This document shows positions 27,567 through 38,407 of a stretch of DNA of 56,291 bases, piece by piece. This DNA comes from Treponema sp. (GTDB taxonomy: Bacteria; Spirochaetota; Spirochaetia; Treponematales; Breznakiellaceae). Where the stretch lies: assembly GCA_031280125.1 (NCBI GenBank), contig JAITHE010000076.1:1-56291 (forward strand), in the 5' to 3' direction. The notes under the pieces were generated by a model. It made no database searches. It was not told the DNA's origin and worked only from the letters and a program-made list of their open reading frames with translations. Each line of letters opens with the position of its first letter. Within the stretch, counting starts at the first letter, position 1. The position numbers and the translations under genes are program-made.

Positions 27567-28471
27567 AAAATTATCTCTCCCTGTACCGTTCCCGGCTTGC
27601 CGCCATAGAACGCCGTTCACCCTTAACGGTAGAAACGTATGTGGGAGAGATCCGCTCGTTCCTCGCTTGGCTTTGTCCGGACGGGGTCTGCGGCATCGCC
27701 GAATCCTTGAAAGCCGCGGATATGGCGGTCCTTACCGCCTATCTGACGGAACGGCGGAAGACCATCGGGCCCCGGTCCGCCGCCAAGACCCTTTCGGCGC
27801 TTCGTTCCTTTTTTCGCTGCCTGGCCGCCGAAGGCCTGCGGGAGGATAATCCGGCGGCGGTCCTGGAAATGCCCCGCCGTCCCTTCCGGCTTCCGGCGGT
27901 ACTTTCCCGGCAAAAGATTGAGGACCTCCTTGAAGCGGCGGACAGCACAAAGCCTTTAGGCTTGCGGAACCGGGCAATTTATGAACTAATCTATTCCGCG
28001 GGCCTCCGGGTATCGGAGGCGGTATGCCTAGACGAGGGGGATCTTTTTTTGAACGAGGGAATAGCCCGGATCAAGGGTAAGGGGCAAAGGGAACGGATGG
28101 CGGTTTTCGGCGGCGAGGCGGTATTCTGGCTTAAGCGTTATCTAGAGGAAGTAAGGCCCCTGCTGGCGGGACACGGACATCCCAGGGCCCTTTTTCTGGG
28201 CCGGCGGGGAAAACGTCTGTCCCGCAAGGGGATCTGGAAAAATTATGCCCTTCTGGCGGCCCTGACCGGGACCGGTTCCCATCTTCATACCCTGAGGCAC
28301 AGTTTCGCCACCGAACTATTGGCAGGAGGGGCGGATCTGCGGCAGGTCCAGGAACTGCTGGGACACGCCGATCTGGCCACCACCCAGATCTATACCCATG
28401 TGGACGTTTCCCTCCTTAGGGAGCATCACCGTAAATTCCTGCCCGCACTGGGGGTACACCATGAAGGCTAG
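27563..28471 (+). CDS. xerC: Tyrosine recombinase XerC-like
   Basis: [54 protein letters not shown]. Confidence 0.9.
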   Translation: MKNYLSLYRSRLAAIERRSPLTVETYVGEIRSFLAWLCPDGVCGIAESLKAADMAVLTAYLTERRKTIGPRSAAKTLSALRSFFRCLAAEGLREDNPAAVLEMPRRPFRLPAVLSRQKIEDLLEAADSTKPLGLRNRAIYELIYSAGLRVSEAVCLDEGDLFLNEGIARIKGKGQRERMAVFGGEAVFWLKRYLEEVRPLLAGHGHPRALFLGRRGKRLSRKGIWKNYALLAALTGTGSHLHTLRHSFATELLAGGADLRQVQELLGHADLATTQIYTHVDVSLLREHHRKFLPALGVHHEG

Positions 28472-29198
28472 GATGGGAAAGGCAAAACAGATCGTTATTT
28501 TTCTTGTTTTGGCGGCGGGGGTAATGGGGATCTTTGCCGTAAAAAAAATAGGGTCCCGCAATTCGCTGGCCTCCCAAATCGCGGCCCTGAGTTCCCGGGG
28601 GGCGCCCCCCCAAACCATCGAGGATCTCCGCAAGGCCATTGCCCTTTACGAACGGAAACTGGACGAACACGTTAAAGACGCCGCCCAAACTGGAGTGTAC
28701 TGGAAAATTCTGGGATCCCGGCTGGCGGATAAACAACTCTACGGCGAAGCCCTGGAGGCTCTGGAAAACGCCGTCCGCTACTATCCTGAGGATGAGACAA
28801 TCCATTATCTTATAGGGGTATCCTCGGGAAGCCTGGCCAAATCGGAATACTTTGCCCCGGAACAGGCGCAGCGTCTTTTCCGGGAATCCGAGGAAGCCTA
28901 CCTGAGAGCTGTCAATATTGATGAGCGCTACGGCAAGGCCCTTTACGGCCTTTCGGTGCTTTATGTTTTTGAGCTGGGCCGTCCGGCGGAAGCGGTTCCC
29001 TATCTGGAGCGTTTTCTGGATATTCACAAAAGCGATACGGAGGGTATGTTTCTTTTGGCGGCGGCCCATTACATGACAGAGAATTATGCCGCCGCCGTGG
29101 ATCTCTATGACCGGATCATCGGCCTTACCAAGAACAAGGAGACAAAGGCCCAGGCGGAAAGAAACAAACAGCAGGTGATGAATGAGTGGTACGGATAA
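28461..29198 (+). CDS. Membrane-anchored TPR protein
   Basis: N-terminal TM; TPR-like repeats (GEALEALENAVRYYPEDETIHYLIG, AVPYLERFLDIHKSDTEGMFLLAAAHYMTENY). Confidence 0.75.
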   Translation: MKARMGKAKQIVIFLVLAAGVMGIFAVKKIGSRNSLASQIAALSSRGAPPQTIEDLRKAIALYERKLDEHVKDAAQTGVYWKILGSRLADKQLYGEALEALENAVRYYPEDETIHYLIGVSSGSLAKSEYFAPEQAQRLFRESEEAYLRAVNIDERYGKALYGLSVLYVFELGRPAEAVPYLERFLDIHKSDTEGMFLLAAAHYMTENYAAAVDLYDRIIGLTKNKETKAQAERNKQQVMNEWYG

Positions 29199-29991
29199 GA
29201 TCACAGAGCCGGGGGAAGGAAAGATTCCCGCCGGGATGGGCCGTGCGGAAAGGGATTCCCCCCTGTATCCGCCCCTGCTGGGGGAGATCTACGATCCTCC
29301 GGCGGTCCTGTACTACCGGGGGCGCCTTCCCAATCCGGAACTGCCCGCTGTCGCCCTGGTGGGGACCCGGCGTCCCAGTGCCGCCGCCTCGCTTCAGGCC
29401 CTAAAGCTTGGCCGTGAATTTGCCTTCCGGGGGATCACCGTTATTTCCGGCTTGGCCCTGGGTATAGATGCCCTGGCCCACCGGGGTTGTCTTGAAGGGG
29501 GAGGCCATACCGTGGCGGTTTTGGGTTCCGGCCTGGACGAAGTATACCCCGTCTCTAACCGGATTCTGGCGCGGCGTATTCTGGAAACCGGGGGCGCCCT
29601 GGTAAGTGAATACGAAAACGGTGTTAAGCCCAGGAAATGGCACTATCCCCAGCGGAACCGCATCATTTCGGGAATGGCCCGGGGTACGGTGATTGTGGAA
29701 GCCCCAGCCTTTTCCGGGGCTCTCCACACCGCCCGGTTTGCCCTGGAACAGGGGCGGGACCTCTTTGTGGCCTCCTCCGGACTTGCCTCGCCCCTGGGGG
29801 CGGGAACAAAGAAACTTGCCGACGACGGCTGCCGGGTCGTTTCCCGGGCTGTGGAGGTACTGGAAGAATGGGGGATTGACGTTTCGGCGGTTGAAAAAAA
29901 CGGAGGAAGCCGGGTTTTTTTGCGGAATGAAAATGCCGGAGACTGGGCTGTCTCACTGGCGGGATCCCTTCGGGAGGAGCTTGGTCTGTAA
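29182..29991 (+). CDS. dprA: DNA processing protein DprA/Smf
   Basis: VALVGTRRPS, ISGLALGIDALAHRGCLEGGGHTVAVLGSGLDEVYP, RNRIISGMARGTVIVEA. Confidence 0.94.
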   Translation: MSGTDKITEPGEGKIPAGMGRAERDSPLYPPLLGEIYDPPAVLYYRGRLPNPELPAVALVGTRRPSAAASLQALKLGREFAFRGITVISGLALGIDALAHRGCLEGGGHTVAVLGSGLDEVYPVSNRILARRILETGGALVSEYENGVKPRKWHYPQRNRIISGMARGTVIVEAPAFSGALHTARFALEQGRDLFVASSGLASPLGAGTKKLADDGCRVVSRAVEVLEEWGIDVSAVEKNGGSRVFLRNENAGDWAVSLAGSLREELGL

Positions 29992-32231
29992 TGGTGAAAA
30001 CAATGGAAACGGAAAAACCTGAAGCGGTAGAGGAAAGAATCTCCAAGGGTCAGGGCAAACCCGCCGGTAAAACTGCCCCCGGCAGAACAGCCGGGACCGG
30101 CAGGACAGGGAAAACCCGGGGGGAACGGAAAATTCTGGTCATCGTGGAATCCCCTGCCAAGGCAAAAACCATAGAGAAATACCTGGGTCCTGATTACAGC
30201 GTCAAGGCGTCCATGGGGCATCTTATCGATCTTCCCAAGTCGCGGCTTGCCATTGACGTGGATCATGAATTTGAACCGGAGTATATCACCGTCCGGGGCA
30301 GGGCAAAACTCCTCAAGGAACTCCAAGGGGATGCGAAAAAGGCCGGGGAAGTGCTGCTGGCCAGCGATAACGACCGGGAGGGCGAGGCCATCGCCTGGCA
30401 CCTCCGCAACGCCATCGCCGCCAAAACCGGGCAGGTTCCCATTAAACGGATCAGCTTTAACGAAATCACCCCCCAGGCGATCAAAGAGGCGGTGGATAAT
30501 CCTTCCGGCATAGACGAGGCCAAGGTAAACGCCCAGAAGGCCCGGCGGGTCCTGGACCGGCTGGTGGGTTACAACCTTTCTCCCCTGCTCTGGAAAAAGG
30601 TAAAAAACGGCCTTTCTGCGGGCAGGGTACAGTCGGTGGCCCTCCGGCTTATCTGCGAGCGGGAAAAAGAGGTAGAATCTTTTATTCCCGAAGAATACTG
30701 GACCGTGGAGGCGGACTTCAAGGCGGGAACGAAACCGGCCTTTACCGCCCAGCTTGTATCATGGCAGGGAAAAAAACCGGAACTAAAAACCGGAGGGGAA
30801 GTTCAAAAACTCATTGAAGCCATAAAAAACGCCGAATATACCGTGGCGGACATACGGGAAACCGATAAAACCGTCAAGCCCCGGCCTCCCTTTACCACTT
30901 CCCAGCTTCAGCAGACTGCGGCAAACCGGCTTGGCTTTACCAGCAAAAAAACCATGCAGGTAGCCCAGCAGCTCTATGAGGGGGTCAACATGGGTGAAAG
31001 CCGGGTAGGACTTATCACCTATATGCGTACCGATTCCGTCCGTATATCCCGGCTTGCCCTGGACGAAGTCCGGGAATGGATAGGGAAAAATTACCCTGGG
31101 GATCTGCCCGTTAAGGCTGTGGAATATTCGGCGGGGAAAAAGGTCCAGGATGCCCATGAGGCGGTAAGGCCCACCTATGTAGGGTATACCCCCGATTCCA
31201 TTAAGGACATTCTTACCCGGGATCAGGCGCGGCTTTATTCGATTATCTGGGAACGCTTTGTGGCCTGCCAGATGAAGAATGCCAAAACCCGAACGGTGAG
31301 TATTGATATTTCCGCCCCCGTTCCCGAAGCGGAGGGGGGCGGCGAAGGGATCTTCCGCATCTCTGGAACCAGAATCGTAGAAAAGGGCTTTTACCAGGTG
31401 ATGAAGCTCCTGGCTTCTAAAGAAGAAAAGGGGAGTCCTGTTCCGTCGGTAAAAAAGGGCAGCAGAGTTTTGGCAGAAAAATTCCGCAGCGAACAGCACT
31501 TTACCCAGGGACCGCCCCGGTATACCGACGCTTCCATCATTAAGATCCTGGAAGAAAAGGGCATAGGCCGTCCTTCAACCTACGCCCCCACCATTTCGGT
31601 ACTCCTGGACCGTTACTATGTAACCAGGTCAAACAAACAGCTGGTACCCACTCTGCTGGGACGGATGATCAGCGACATGCTCAGTGAATACTTTCCCCAT
31701 GTGGTGGACGCGGCTTTTACAGCGTCCATGGAATTAAAACTGGATCAGGTTGAAGAAAATAACATCCGCTGGCCCGACATGGTCCGGGAATTTTACGATC
31801 CCTTCAAAGACAGGGTGGAGGAGGTGGGCAAAACCCTGGAATCCTGCAAGGGAACCCTGGACGAACCTACCGAGTATGTCTGCGAAAAATGCGGCAGGCC
31901 CATGATAAAAAAACTGGGCCGGTTTGGGTTTTTTCTGGCCTGCTCAGGTTTTCCCGAATGCCGGAATACCCGTTCCGTACCTCTGGCGGTCTGTCCCAAA
32001 TGCGGGGGAGACGTGGTAGCCCGGAAAACCCGGGGAAGGGGCAAGGAATTTTACGGCTGCGCCAATTATCCCGAATGTGATTTTATAAGCCACCACAAGC
32101 CCCTTGCCCAGGCATGTCCCCAATGCGGACAGTTTCTGGTGGAAAAGTACGATAAACGGAACGGAAGCCACAAGTCCTGTATTAATCCCGGCTGCGATTA
32201 TCTTCACAGTGCGGAGGAAAACGATGAATAA
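29991..32231 (+). CDS. topA: DNA topoisomerase I
   Basis: ILVIVESPAKAKTIEKYLG, DNDREGEAIAWHL, GLITYMRTDSVRIS, C-terminal CxxC zinc motifs. Confidence 0.97.
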   Translation: MVKTMETEKPEAVEERISKGQGKPAGKTAPGRTAGTGRTGKTRGERKILVIVESPAKAKTIEKYLGPDYSVKASMGHLIDLPKSRLAIDVDHEFEPEYITVRGRAKLLKELQGDAKKAGEVLLASDNDREGEAIAWHLRNAIAAKTGQVPIKRISFNEITPQAIKEAVDNPSGIDEAKVNAQKARRVLDRLVGYNLSPLLWKKVKNGLSAGRVQSVALRLICEREKEVESFIPEEYWTVEADFKAGTKPAFTAQLVSWQGKKPELKTGGEVQKLIEAIKNAEYTVADIRETDKTVKPRPPFTTSQLQQTAANRLGFTSKKTMQVAQQLYEGVNMGESRVGLITYMRTDSVRISRLALDEVREWIGKNYPGDLPVKAVEYSAGKKVQDAHEAVRPTYVGYTPDSIKDILTRDQARLYSIIWERFVACQMKNAKTRTVSIDISAPVPEAEGGGEGIFRISGTRIVEKGFYQVMKLLASKEEKGSPVPSVKKGSRVLAEKFRSEQHFTQGPPRYTDASIIKILEEKGIGRPSTYAPTISVLLDRYYVTRSNKQLVPTLLGRMISDMLSEYFPHVVDAAFTASMELKLDQVEENNIRWPDMVREFYDPFKDRVEEVGKTLESCKGTLDEPTEYVCEKCGRPMIKKLGRFGFFLACSGFPECRNTRSVPLAVCPKCGGDVVARKTRGRGKEFYGCANYPECDFISHHKPLAQACPQCGQFLVEKYDKRNGSHKSCINPGCDYLHSAEENDE

Positions 32232-33297
32232 CAAATTCCCCGGTGAAAAGCAAGGGGCGGTACGGGATTACCTTGCCTACCTTGGGGCGGTACGGGGCAT
32301 GCAGGAACGTACCCTGGCGGCCTACGGAAGGGATCTTGCCCGTTTTGAGGACTACTGCGCCAACCGGGACGCCAGGGCGGAGACGGCGGATTCCCGGGAG
32401 GTCCAGTATTTTATCGCGGATCTTTCGGCGGAGGGGATTTCCCCGGTCAGTGTAAACAGGGCCCTGTCTTCCCTCCGGGGATTTTACCGCTGGCTTATCA
32501 GAACGGGAAAGCGGAAGGAGGATCCTTCCGCAGCCATCAGGAACCTAAAAATTCCCAGGACCCTGCCGGTTTTCCTTTGGGAGAGGGAAATGGCCGTCTT
32601 CGCGGATCTTCCGGAAAAGGAGGGGATCCTCTGGCCCCTGCGGGACAAGGCTCTGATCCTTTCCATGTATTCCGCGGGGCTCCGCATTTCGGAACTGGTC
32701 TCCCTGTCGGTAAAGGACCTGGAAGATGGGTGCCGTACCGCCAGGGTTACCGGCAAGGGCGGCAAGGAACGGTATGTGTTTTTTTCGGATGAAGCCTCCC
32801 TGGCGATGGAGGAGTACCTCTCCGCCCGAAAGGTCCGGATCAGGGTGGAGGCGCCCACAGACAGGCTTTTTATCAACCGCCGGGGAGGACCTATTTCGGT
32901 TCCCGGTGTCAGGTGGATTATAGGACGTTACGGGGACAGGACCGGACTGGGTAAACATGTGCATCCCCATGCCCTGCGGCACAGCTTTGCTACCCATCTG
33001 GTTAATTCAGGCTGCGATGTCCGGCTGGTACAGGAACTGCTCGGGCATGCCAGTATTTCCACCACCCAGCGGTATACCCATGTAGATATGGAGCATCTCA
33101 GGCAGGCCTACATGAAGGCCCATCCCCATGCACATGCCGCCGCAGGCGGCGTCGTACAACCCCATACCTTGCGCTCGCGGCCCGAAGGGCCGCATGCACA
33201 TGCCGCCGTAGGCGGCGCCGGGCAACCCCATACCCCGCGCTCCGGACCTGAAAAAACCCGCGCACGGACACGAACACAAGGAGGAAACCATGCGTGA
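32224..33297 (+). CDS. xerD: Tyrosine recombinase XerD-like, with repeat-containing C-terminal tail
   Basis: [56 protein letters not shown]; tail of 22-aa repeats. Confidence 0.88.
   Translation: MNNKFPGEKQGAVRDYLAYLGAVRGMQERTLAAYGRDLARFEDYCANRDARAETADSREVQYFIADLSAEGISPVSVNRALSSLRGFYRWLIRTGKRKEDPSAAIRNLKIPRTLPVFLWEREMAVFADLPEKEGILWPLRDKALILSMYSAGLRISELVSLSVKDLEDGCRTARVTGKGGKERYVFFSDEASLAMEEYLSARKVRIRVEAPTDRLFINRRGGPISVPGVRWIIGRYGDRTGLGKHVHPHALRHSFATHLVNSGCDVRLVQELLGHASISTTQRYTHVDMEHLRQAYMKAHPHAHAAAGGVVQPHTLRSRPEGPHAHAAVGGAGQPHTPRSGPEKTRARTRTQGGNHA
33127..33258 (+). repeat. 66-bp imperfect tandem repeat x2 in the 3' end of xerD, with internal hairpins
   Basis: catgcacatgccgccg(c/t)aggcggcg... 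at 33127 and 33193; encoded [22 protein letters not shown] / [22 protein letters not shown]. Confidence 0.85.
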
Positions 33298-33850
33298 TTT
33301 AAATATCCGCTCTACCACCGTACTGGCGGTAAGGCGCGGCGAAACAGTGGCCATGGCGGGGGACGGCCAGGTAACCATGGGCGAAACGGTGGTAAAAAAC
33401 AACGCCCGTAAGGTCCGCCGGCTCTGGGACGGGAAAGTTCTTTGCGGATTCGCCGGCGCCACCGCCGACGCCTTTACCCTTTTTGACCGTTTTGAAAGTA
33501 AGCTCAAGGAATATTCGGGGGATCTGGCCCGGTCGGCGGTGGAACTGGCCAAAGACTGGAGAACCGACAGAACCCTGCGCCGGCTTGAGGCCCTGCTTCT
33601 TACGGCGGATCTCCGCAAGACCCTGTTGGTATCCGGCACGGGGGATGTGATTGAGCCGGCGGAGGACGCGCTGGCCATCGGTTCCGGGGGTAACTATGCC
33701 CTGGCGGCGGCGCTGGCCTACCTTAACGGCAGTGAACTTTCCGCTTCGGAGATCGCGCAGCGGAGCCTGGAAATTGCGGGCACTATCTGCATTTATACCA
33801 ACAGCCAGATTACACTGGAGGAATTAAAACCTGATGGAAAAAAACCTTGA
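33290..33850 (+). CDS. hslV: ATP-dependent protease subunit HslV
   Basis: [39 protein letters not shown]. Confidence 0.96.
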   Translation: MRDLNIRSTTVLAVRRGETVAMAGDGQVTMGETVVKNNARKVRRLWDGKVLCGFAGATADAFTLFDRFESKLKEYSGDLARSAVELAKDWRTDRTLRRLEALLLTADLRKTLLVSGTGDVIEPAEDALAIGSGGNYALAAALAYLNGSELSASEIAQRSLEIAGTICIYTNSQITLEELKPDGKKP

Positions 33851-35357
33851 TCGCCTGACGCCCAGGGAAATTGTGGCGGAACTGGATAAATACATTGTGG
33901 GCCAGAAAAAGGCAAAACGGGCGGTGGCGGTGGCCCTGCGTAACCGGATCCGGAGGATTAAGCTTGATCCGGAAATCCGGGAAGACATCGCTCCAAAAAA
34001 TATCCTAATGATAGGCCCCACCGGGGTGGGTAAAACCGAAATAGCCCGCCGCCTGGCCCGTCTTGCCAACTCGCCCTTTGTTAAGGTGGAAGCCACCAAG
34101 TATACCGAGGTAGGCTACGTAGGCCGGGACGTGGAATCCATGATCCGGGATCTGATGGCCGCAGGGATCCAGATGGTCAAGCAGGAAATGCAGCAGTCGG
34201 TAAACGCCGAAGCGGAAAAGAGGGCAGAAGAGGCACTGCTGGATCTTCTGGTGCCCAGACAGCGGAAAAAGGGCAGGGAAAAAAAGACCCCTTCGGCTCC
34301 GGTGCTTAGGCCCATGGGCGCTTTTTCCTTCAATAACGATGACGGTCCGGGAATTATGGGAACCGCCATACAGGTGGGTATACCCATGGTGCGGGATCTT
34401 TCCGGCGAAAAGCCGGAGGGGCCGGATCAGGGGGAAGAAAAAACGGAAGCCCCGGAAATTCCAGGGCAGCCGGAATACAGCCACACCAGGGAAAAATTCC
34501 GCGCCTGGCTGCGGGAGGGAAAACTGGAAGAGGGTACTGTGGAAATTACCGTCAGCCAGAATCCCCAGTTTCCCGCCATAGAAATGATGGGCGGCGGCCT
34601 GGAGGATCTGGAATCAAGCCTTTCGGGAATCGCCGGTTTCTTTGGGGGGGGTAAAAAGAAAAAAGTTGTCTCCGTTAAGCGGGCCCGGGAAATCCTCATC
34701 GCCGAAGAGGCGGAAAAACTTATAGACCGGGACCGGGTAAGCGACGAAGCCCGGAAACGGGTGGAAGAAACGGGCATTGTATTTATAGATGAGATAGACA
34801 AGATCGCCGTCCGGGGAGAGCGGGGAGGCGGTCCCGATGTTTCCCGGGAGGGCGTTCAGCGGGACATACTTCCCATTGTGGAGGGGGCCACGGTAAACAC
34901 CAAGTGGGGCCAGGTGGACACCAGCCACATCCTCTTTATAGCCGCGGGAGCCTTTAATGTAAGCAAACCATCAGACCTCATCCCCGAACTTCAAGGCCGC
35001 TTTCCCCTGAGGGTGGAACTGGAGTCCCTGGGGGAAGAAGAATTTCTGCGGATCCTCAAAGAACCCAAGAACGCCCTGACCAGGCAATACAGGGATCTTC
35101 TTTCCACGGAACAGGTAGAAATTGATTTTACCGGGGGAGCGATCCGCCGCCTGGCGTCTTTGGCGGCGGAAGTTAACTCCCGGCTGGAAAATATCGGTGC
35201 CCGGCGGCTCCATACGATCATGGAAACCCTTCTGGAGGAGCTTTCCTTTGAAGCGCCGGACATAGCCCCCGCGAAAATATCCATCACCGAGGACTATGTC
35301 AACGAAAAGCTTGCCGGTTTGGCAATGGATCAGGATTTGGGCCGCTACATTTTGTAG
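33834..35357 (+). CDS. hslU: ATP-dependent protease ATPase subunit HslU
   Basis: [69 protein letters not shown]-terminus. Confidence 0.96.
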   Translation: MEKNLDRLTPREIVAELDKYIVGQKKAKRAVAVALRNRIRRIKLDPEIREDIAPKNILMIGPTGVGKTEIARRLARLANSPFVKVEATKYTEVGYVGRDVESMIRDLMAAGIQMVKQEMQQSVNAEAEKRAEEALLDLLVPRQRKKGREKKTPSAPVLRPMGAFSFNNDDGPGIMGTAIQVGIPMVRDLSGEKPEGPDQGEEKTEAPEIPGQPEYSHTREKFRAWLREGKLEEGTVEITVSQNPQFPAIEMMGGGLEDLESSLSGIAGFFGGGKKKKVVSVKRAREILIAEEAEKLIDRDRVSDEARKRVEETGIVFIDEIDKIAVRGERGGGPDVSREGVQRDILPIVEGATVNTKWGQVDTSHILFIAAGAFNVSKPSDLIPELQGRFPLRVELESLGEEEFLRILKEPKNALTRQYRDLLSTEQVEIDFTGGAIRRLASLAAEVNSRLENIGARRLHTIMETLLEELSFEAPDIAPAKISITEDYVNEKLAGLAMDQDLGRYIL

Positions 35358-35412
35358 CGGGATTTAAGGATGGAAACAAAATGGCCGATGCTGAAAGAAG
35401 AGGCTTACGGGC

Positions 35413-35826
35413 ATGAATAATTTTTCAAGAACCCTGGATCTGCTTAACCGGGCCATGGACGCGGGGATGCTCCGGAATTCGGTTTACGCGGACAACCTGG
35501 CAAATAAGGACGTTCCCAACTGGAAAAGGACAGAGGTGAACTTTGAATCGGAACTGAAGAAGGCGGTCCTTTCGGAAAACCATAAACCTTCTTTTGAGAT
35601 GACCCGGACGGATCCCCGGCATGTTAGCAGCTGGACCCGGCTGGATTACCGGAACGTCCAGCCCCGGCGGACGCTGGATTACCTGAGTTCCTACAACAAT
35701 AACGGCAACAACGTGGATCCGGAAGTGGAATTTAACAAAATCCTTAAAAACCAGCTCCAGTATACCCTTTACGCCCATGCGGCGGCTTTTGAATACGGCC
35801 AGGTAAGCCTGGTATTAAGGTCATAG
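35413..35826 (+). CDS. flgB: Flagellar basal-body rod protein FlgB
   Basis: RTLDLLNRAMDAGMLRNSVYADNLANKDVPNWKR. Confidence 0.93.
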   Translation: MNNFSRTLDLLNRAMDAGMLRNSVYADNLANKDVPNWKRTEVNFESELKKAVLSENHKPSFEMTRTDPRHVSSWTRLDYRNVQPRRTLDYLSSYNNNGNNVDPEVEFNKILKNQLQYTLYAHAAAFEYGQVSLVLRS

Positions 35827-35827
35827 T

Positions 35828-36289
35828 ATGGGACTTTTTACTTCGATCAATATCGCTTCCACAGGGATGAGCGCCCAGCGGCTGCGCAGCGACGTTATCG
35901 CCGACAACATGGCAAACGTCAACACCACCAAGACCAACGAAGGGGGGGCCTTTAGAAGGACAGAGGTGATTATGAGGCCCCGGGTACAACAGCCCTACTG
36001 GCGATCCCCCTTCCTGCCCCAGATGCTGGACAACGGCCCCGGCCAGGGAGTGCGGGTGGTGGAACTGAGAAAAGACAACAGTCCTCTCCGCAAGGTCTAC
36101 GATCCTACCCATCCTGACAGGATCCTGGAGGGGCCCGACAAGGACTATGTATTAATGCCCAACGTAAACGTGGTTACCGAAATGGTAAACATGATAGAGG
36201 CTGCCAGAATGTACGAGGCCAATGCCCAGGTAGTGGAAGGCTACAAGTCGATGTTTCAAAGAGCCCTCGAAATAGGGGGAGGGAGGTAA
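35828..36289 (+). CDS. flgC: Flagellar basal-body rod protein FlgC
   Basis: INIASTGMSAQRLRSDVIADNMANVNTTKT...NVNVVTEMVNMIEAARMYEAN. Confidence 0.95.
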   Translation: MGLFTSINIASTGMSAQRLRSDVIADNMANVNTTKTNEGGAFRRTEVIMRPRVQQPYWRSPFLPQMLDNGPGQGVRVVELRKDNSPLRKVYDPTHPDRILEGPDKDYVLMPNVNVVTEMVNMIEAARMYEANAQVVEGYKSMFQRALEIGGGR

Positions 36290-36294
36290 ATTAG

Positions 36295-36678
36295 ATGACA
36301 CTAAAACCGCAGTACTACAGTCCCGTGCCCATGCCCGCCGTTCCTTCATCCCTGCCTGATTTCCGGCCCCGGGTGCTGAACAGTGAATTTTACAATGCCT
36401 CAGGCCGGGGCATCGCCGGCCTGGGCAGCGTCATTGGGGCGGAAAATGTAATGAAGGACGGCCTCTTTGACGAAACCATGCTCAAGGCGCTGGACAAGGT
36501 AAGCGCCTACCAGAGCCAGGCGGAATATATCCACCAACAGTCGATCCTTGATCCCGAATCGGTGGATGTACACCAGATCGCCGAGGCGGAAGCCATGGCG
36601 AGCATGTCGCTTAACATAACCAGAACAATCCTGAACCGCGTTGTTCAGGCATGGAAGGATATAATTAATACACGATAA
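36295..36678 (+). CDS. fliE: Flagellar hook-basal body protein FliE
   Basis: DPESVDVHQIAEAEAMASMSLNITRTILNRVVQAWKDIINTR. Confidence 0.9.
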   Translation: MTLKPQYYSPVPMPAVPSSLPDFRPRVLNSEFYNASGRGIAGLGSVIGAENVMKDGLFDETMLKALDKVSAYQSQAEYIHQQSILDPESVDVHQIAEAEAMASMSLNITRTILNRVVQAWKDIINTR

Positions 36679-36700
36679 GCCCAATGTAGAGGGGGGGGAC

Positions 36701-38404
36701 ATGGATTTTTTACAGCGCTTACTCGAACAGGGTAAAAGTCTCTGGGGCAAATGGACGCTGATCCAAAAGCTTATATTGGCCGGGATCGCGGTGGTTCTTA
36801 TGGCGGGATTCATTGCCCTGGTATCGTTTTCTTCTTCACCCAGCATGGTGCCTTTGATTGACGCGCCCATCGCCGACGAAGAGGCCCGGAACCGGATCAT
36901 CACCCGGATCAACGAAGAAGGTTACAAAAGTTCCGTCAATGCCGCCGGTATCATCATGGTTCCCGATGCGGCCGCGGCCCGGAAACTGCGGGGGATCCTG
37001 ATCCGGGAGGATCTGATCCCCCGGGGCATCGATCCCTGGGCAATTTTTGACCGGGAACGGTGGACCATCACCGACGTGGAACGGAATGTTAATTTTCAGC
37101 GGGCCCAAACCCAGATGGTCAGGGAACACATCAAGGCCCTGGACGGCATTGACGATGCGGTGGTAAGCATCGTATGGCCCAAGGACGAACTCTTTTTGCA
37201 GGATCAAAACCCTGCCACCGCCAGCATAACCCTGATTCCCACCCCTGGCAGCGACATTACGGAAAACCGGAAAAAAGTGGAAGGAATTCAGAAACTTCTT
37301 AAATTCGCCGTGGAGGGCCTTAAGGACGAGTATATTACCATCACCGATCAAAGCGGCATTACCCTTAACGATTTTGAGGGGATGAAGGCCCTGGACGAAC
37401 AGACCCTGGTGGAAAGGCAGGCCAAGTGGATCCGGGAGATGGAAGCCAAGTACCGGGCAGATATCCTCACAAGCCTCCAGGGAACTTTTTCCCTGGACCG
37501 GGTCAGGGATGTCAACATCAAGATCGACATGGACATGTCCAAAAAATCGATTAATACCACCAAGAATCTTCCCACGGTGCTCAAGCCAAGAACCCCCGGC
37601 CTGCCCTATGACGATTCGGAGATTGTGCAGTCCATCCCCCTTTCCGAGGAAAAGTACAGTACCGAATTTAAGGGTACGGGCTTTAACCCCGAAGGGCCCC
37701 CGGGGGTGGAACCCAACGTCATGCCTGCCATGCAGGATATGTCCAACGTTGAGGGTACGGTAACCCAGAGGGTGGAAAAAAAGAATTACTCCGTGGGCAT
37801 TGAAGTAACCGAAGAGGAACGGAAGCCCGGGATAGACCGGGTAACGGTGTCGGTGAACATTGACGGAACCTGGAAACTCAAGCATGATGAAAAAAAGAAA
37901 CCGGTGCTTGCGGAGGACGGTTCCCTGGAACGGGAATATACCCCCATAGAAGCGGCGGTGCTGGAGGATACCCAAAAACTAGTGCAGGATGCCATTGGTT
38001 TCAGCGCTGCCCGGGGAGACTCGGTAACGGTACGGAACATTCCCTTTGACAGGAGGCGGCAGTTTGCCGATGAGGATGCCGCTTACTTTAGGCAGCAGAA
38101 CATCCAACGGACCGTGGTCATCTCCCTGGCCGGGCTTGTTTTCCTCCTGCTTGCTTTTGTGGTCTTTCGGCTGGTTTCTAAGGCCATTGAACGGCGGCGG
38201 CTGGCGGAGGAAGAGCGGCTGGCCCGGGAACGGCAGGCTGCCAGGGAGCGGGCGCTTCTGGAGGCGGAACAGGAAGGGGTGGAAGTATCCATGTCGGTGG
38301 AAGAACGGAAACGCATGGAACTGCAGGAAAACGTCATTGGCCTGGCCAAGGATCATCCCGAAGATGCGGCCCAGTTGATCAGAACCTGGCTTTTGGAGGA
38401 GTAA
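36701..38404 (+). CDS. fliF: Flagellar M-ring protein FliF
   Basis: DVERNVNFQRAQTQMVREHIKALDGIDDAVVSIVWP; C-terminal TM and FliG-binding tail. Confidence 0.95.
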   Translation: MDFLQRLLEQGKSLWGKWTLIQKLILAGIAVVLMAGFIALVSFSSSPSMVPLIDAPIADEEARNRIITRINEEGYKSSVNAAGIIMVPDAAAARKLRGILIREDLIPRGIDPWAIFDRERWTITDVERNVNFQRAQTQMVREHIKALDGIDDAVVSIVWPKDELFLQDQNPATASITLIPTPGSDITENRKKVEGIQKLLKFAVEGLKDEYITITDQSGITLNDFEGMKALDEQTLVERQAKWIREMEAKYRADILTSLQGTFSLDRVRDVNIKIDMDMSKKSINTTKNLPTVLKPRTPGLPYDDSEIVQSIPLSEEKYSTEFKGTGFNPEGPPGVEPNVMPAMQDMSNVEGTVTQRVEKKNYSVGIEVTEEERKPGIDRVTVSVNIDGTWKLKHDEKKKPVLAEDGSLEREYTPIEAAVLEDTQKLVQDAIGFSAARGDSVTVRNIPFDRRRQFADEDAAYFRQQNIQRTVVISLAGLVFLLLAFVVFRLVSKAIERRRLAEEERLARERQAARERALLEAEQEGVEVSMSVEERKRMELQENVIGLAKDHPEDAAQLIRTWLLEE

Positions 38405-38407
38405 GCG

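Noticed and set aside
27563-28471. Tyrosine recombinase as a sign of an integrated element or integron
   Set aside because: It sits in a conserved operon context, has housekeeping XerC features, and there are no attachment-site duplications or cargo; same for xerD at 32224.
33127-33258. CRISPR-like repeat
   Set aside because: Only two adjacent 66-bp units, no spacers and in-frame coding; it is a tandem duplication.
36836-37975. 379-aa minus-strand ORF
   Set aside because: Antisense to fliF; several similar long antisense ORFs exist under other genes here due to high GC.
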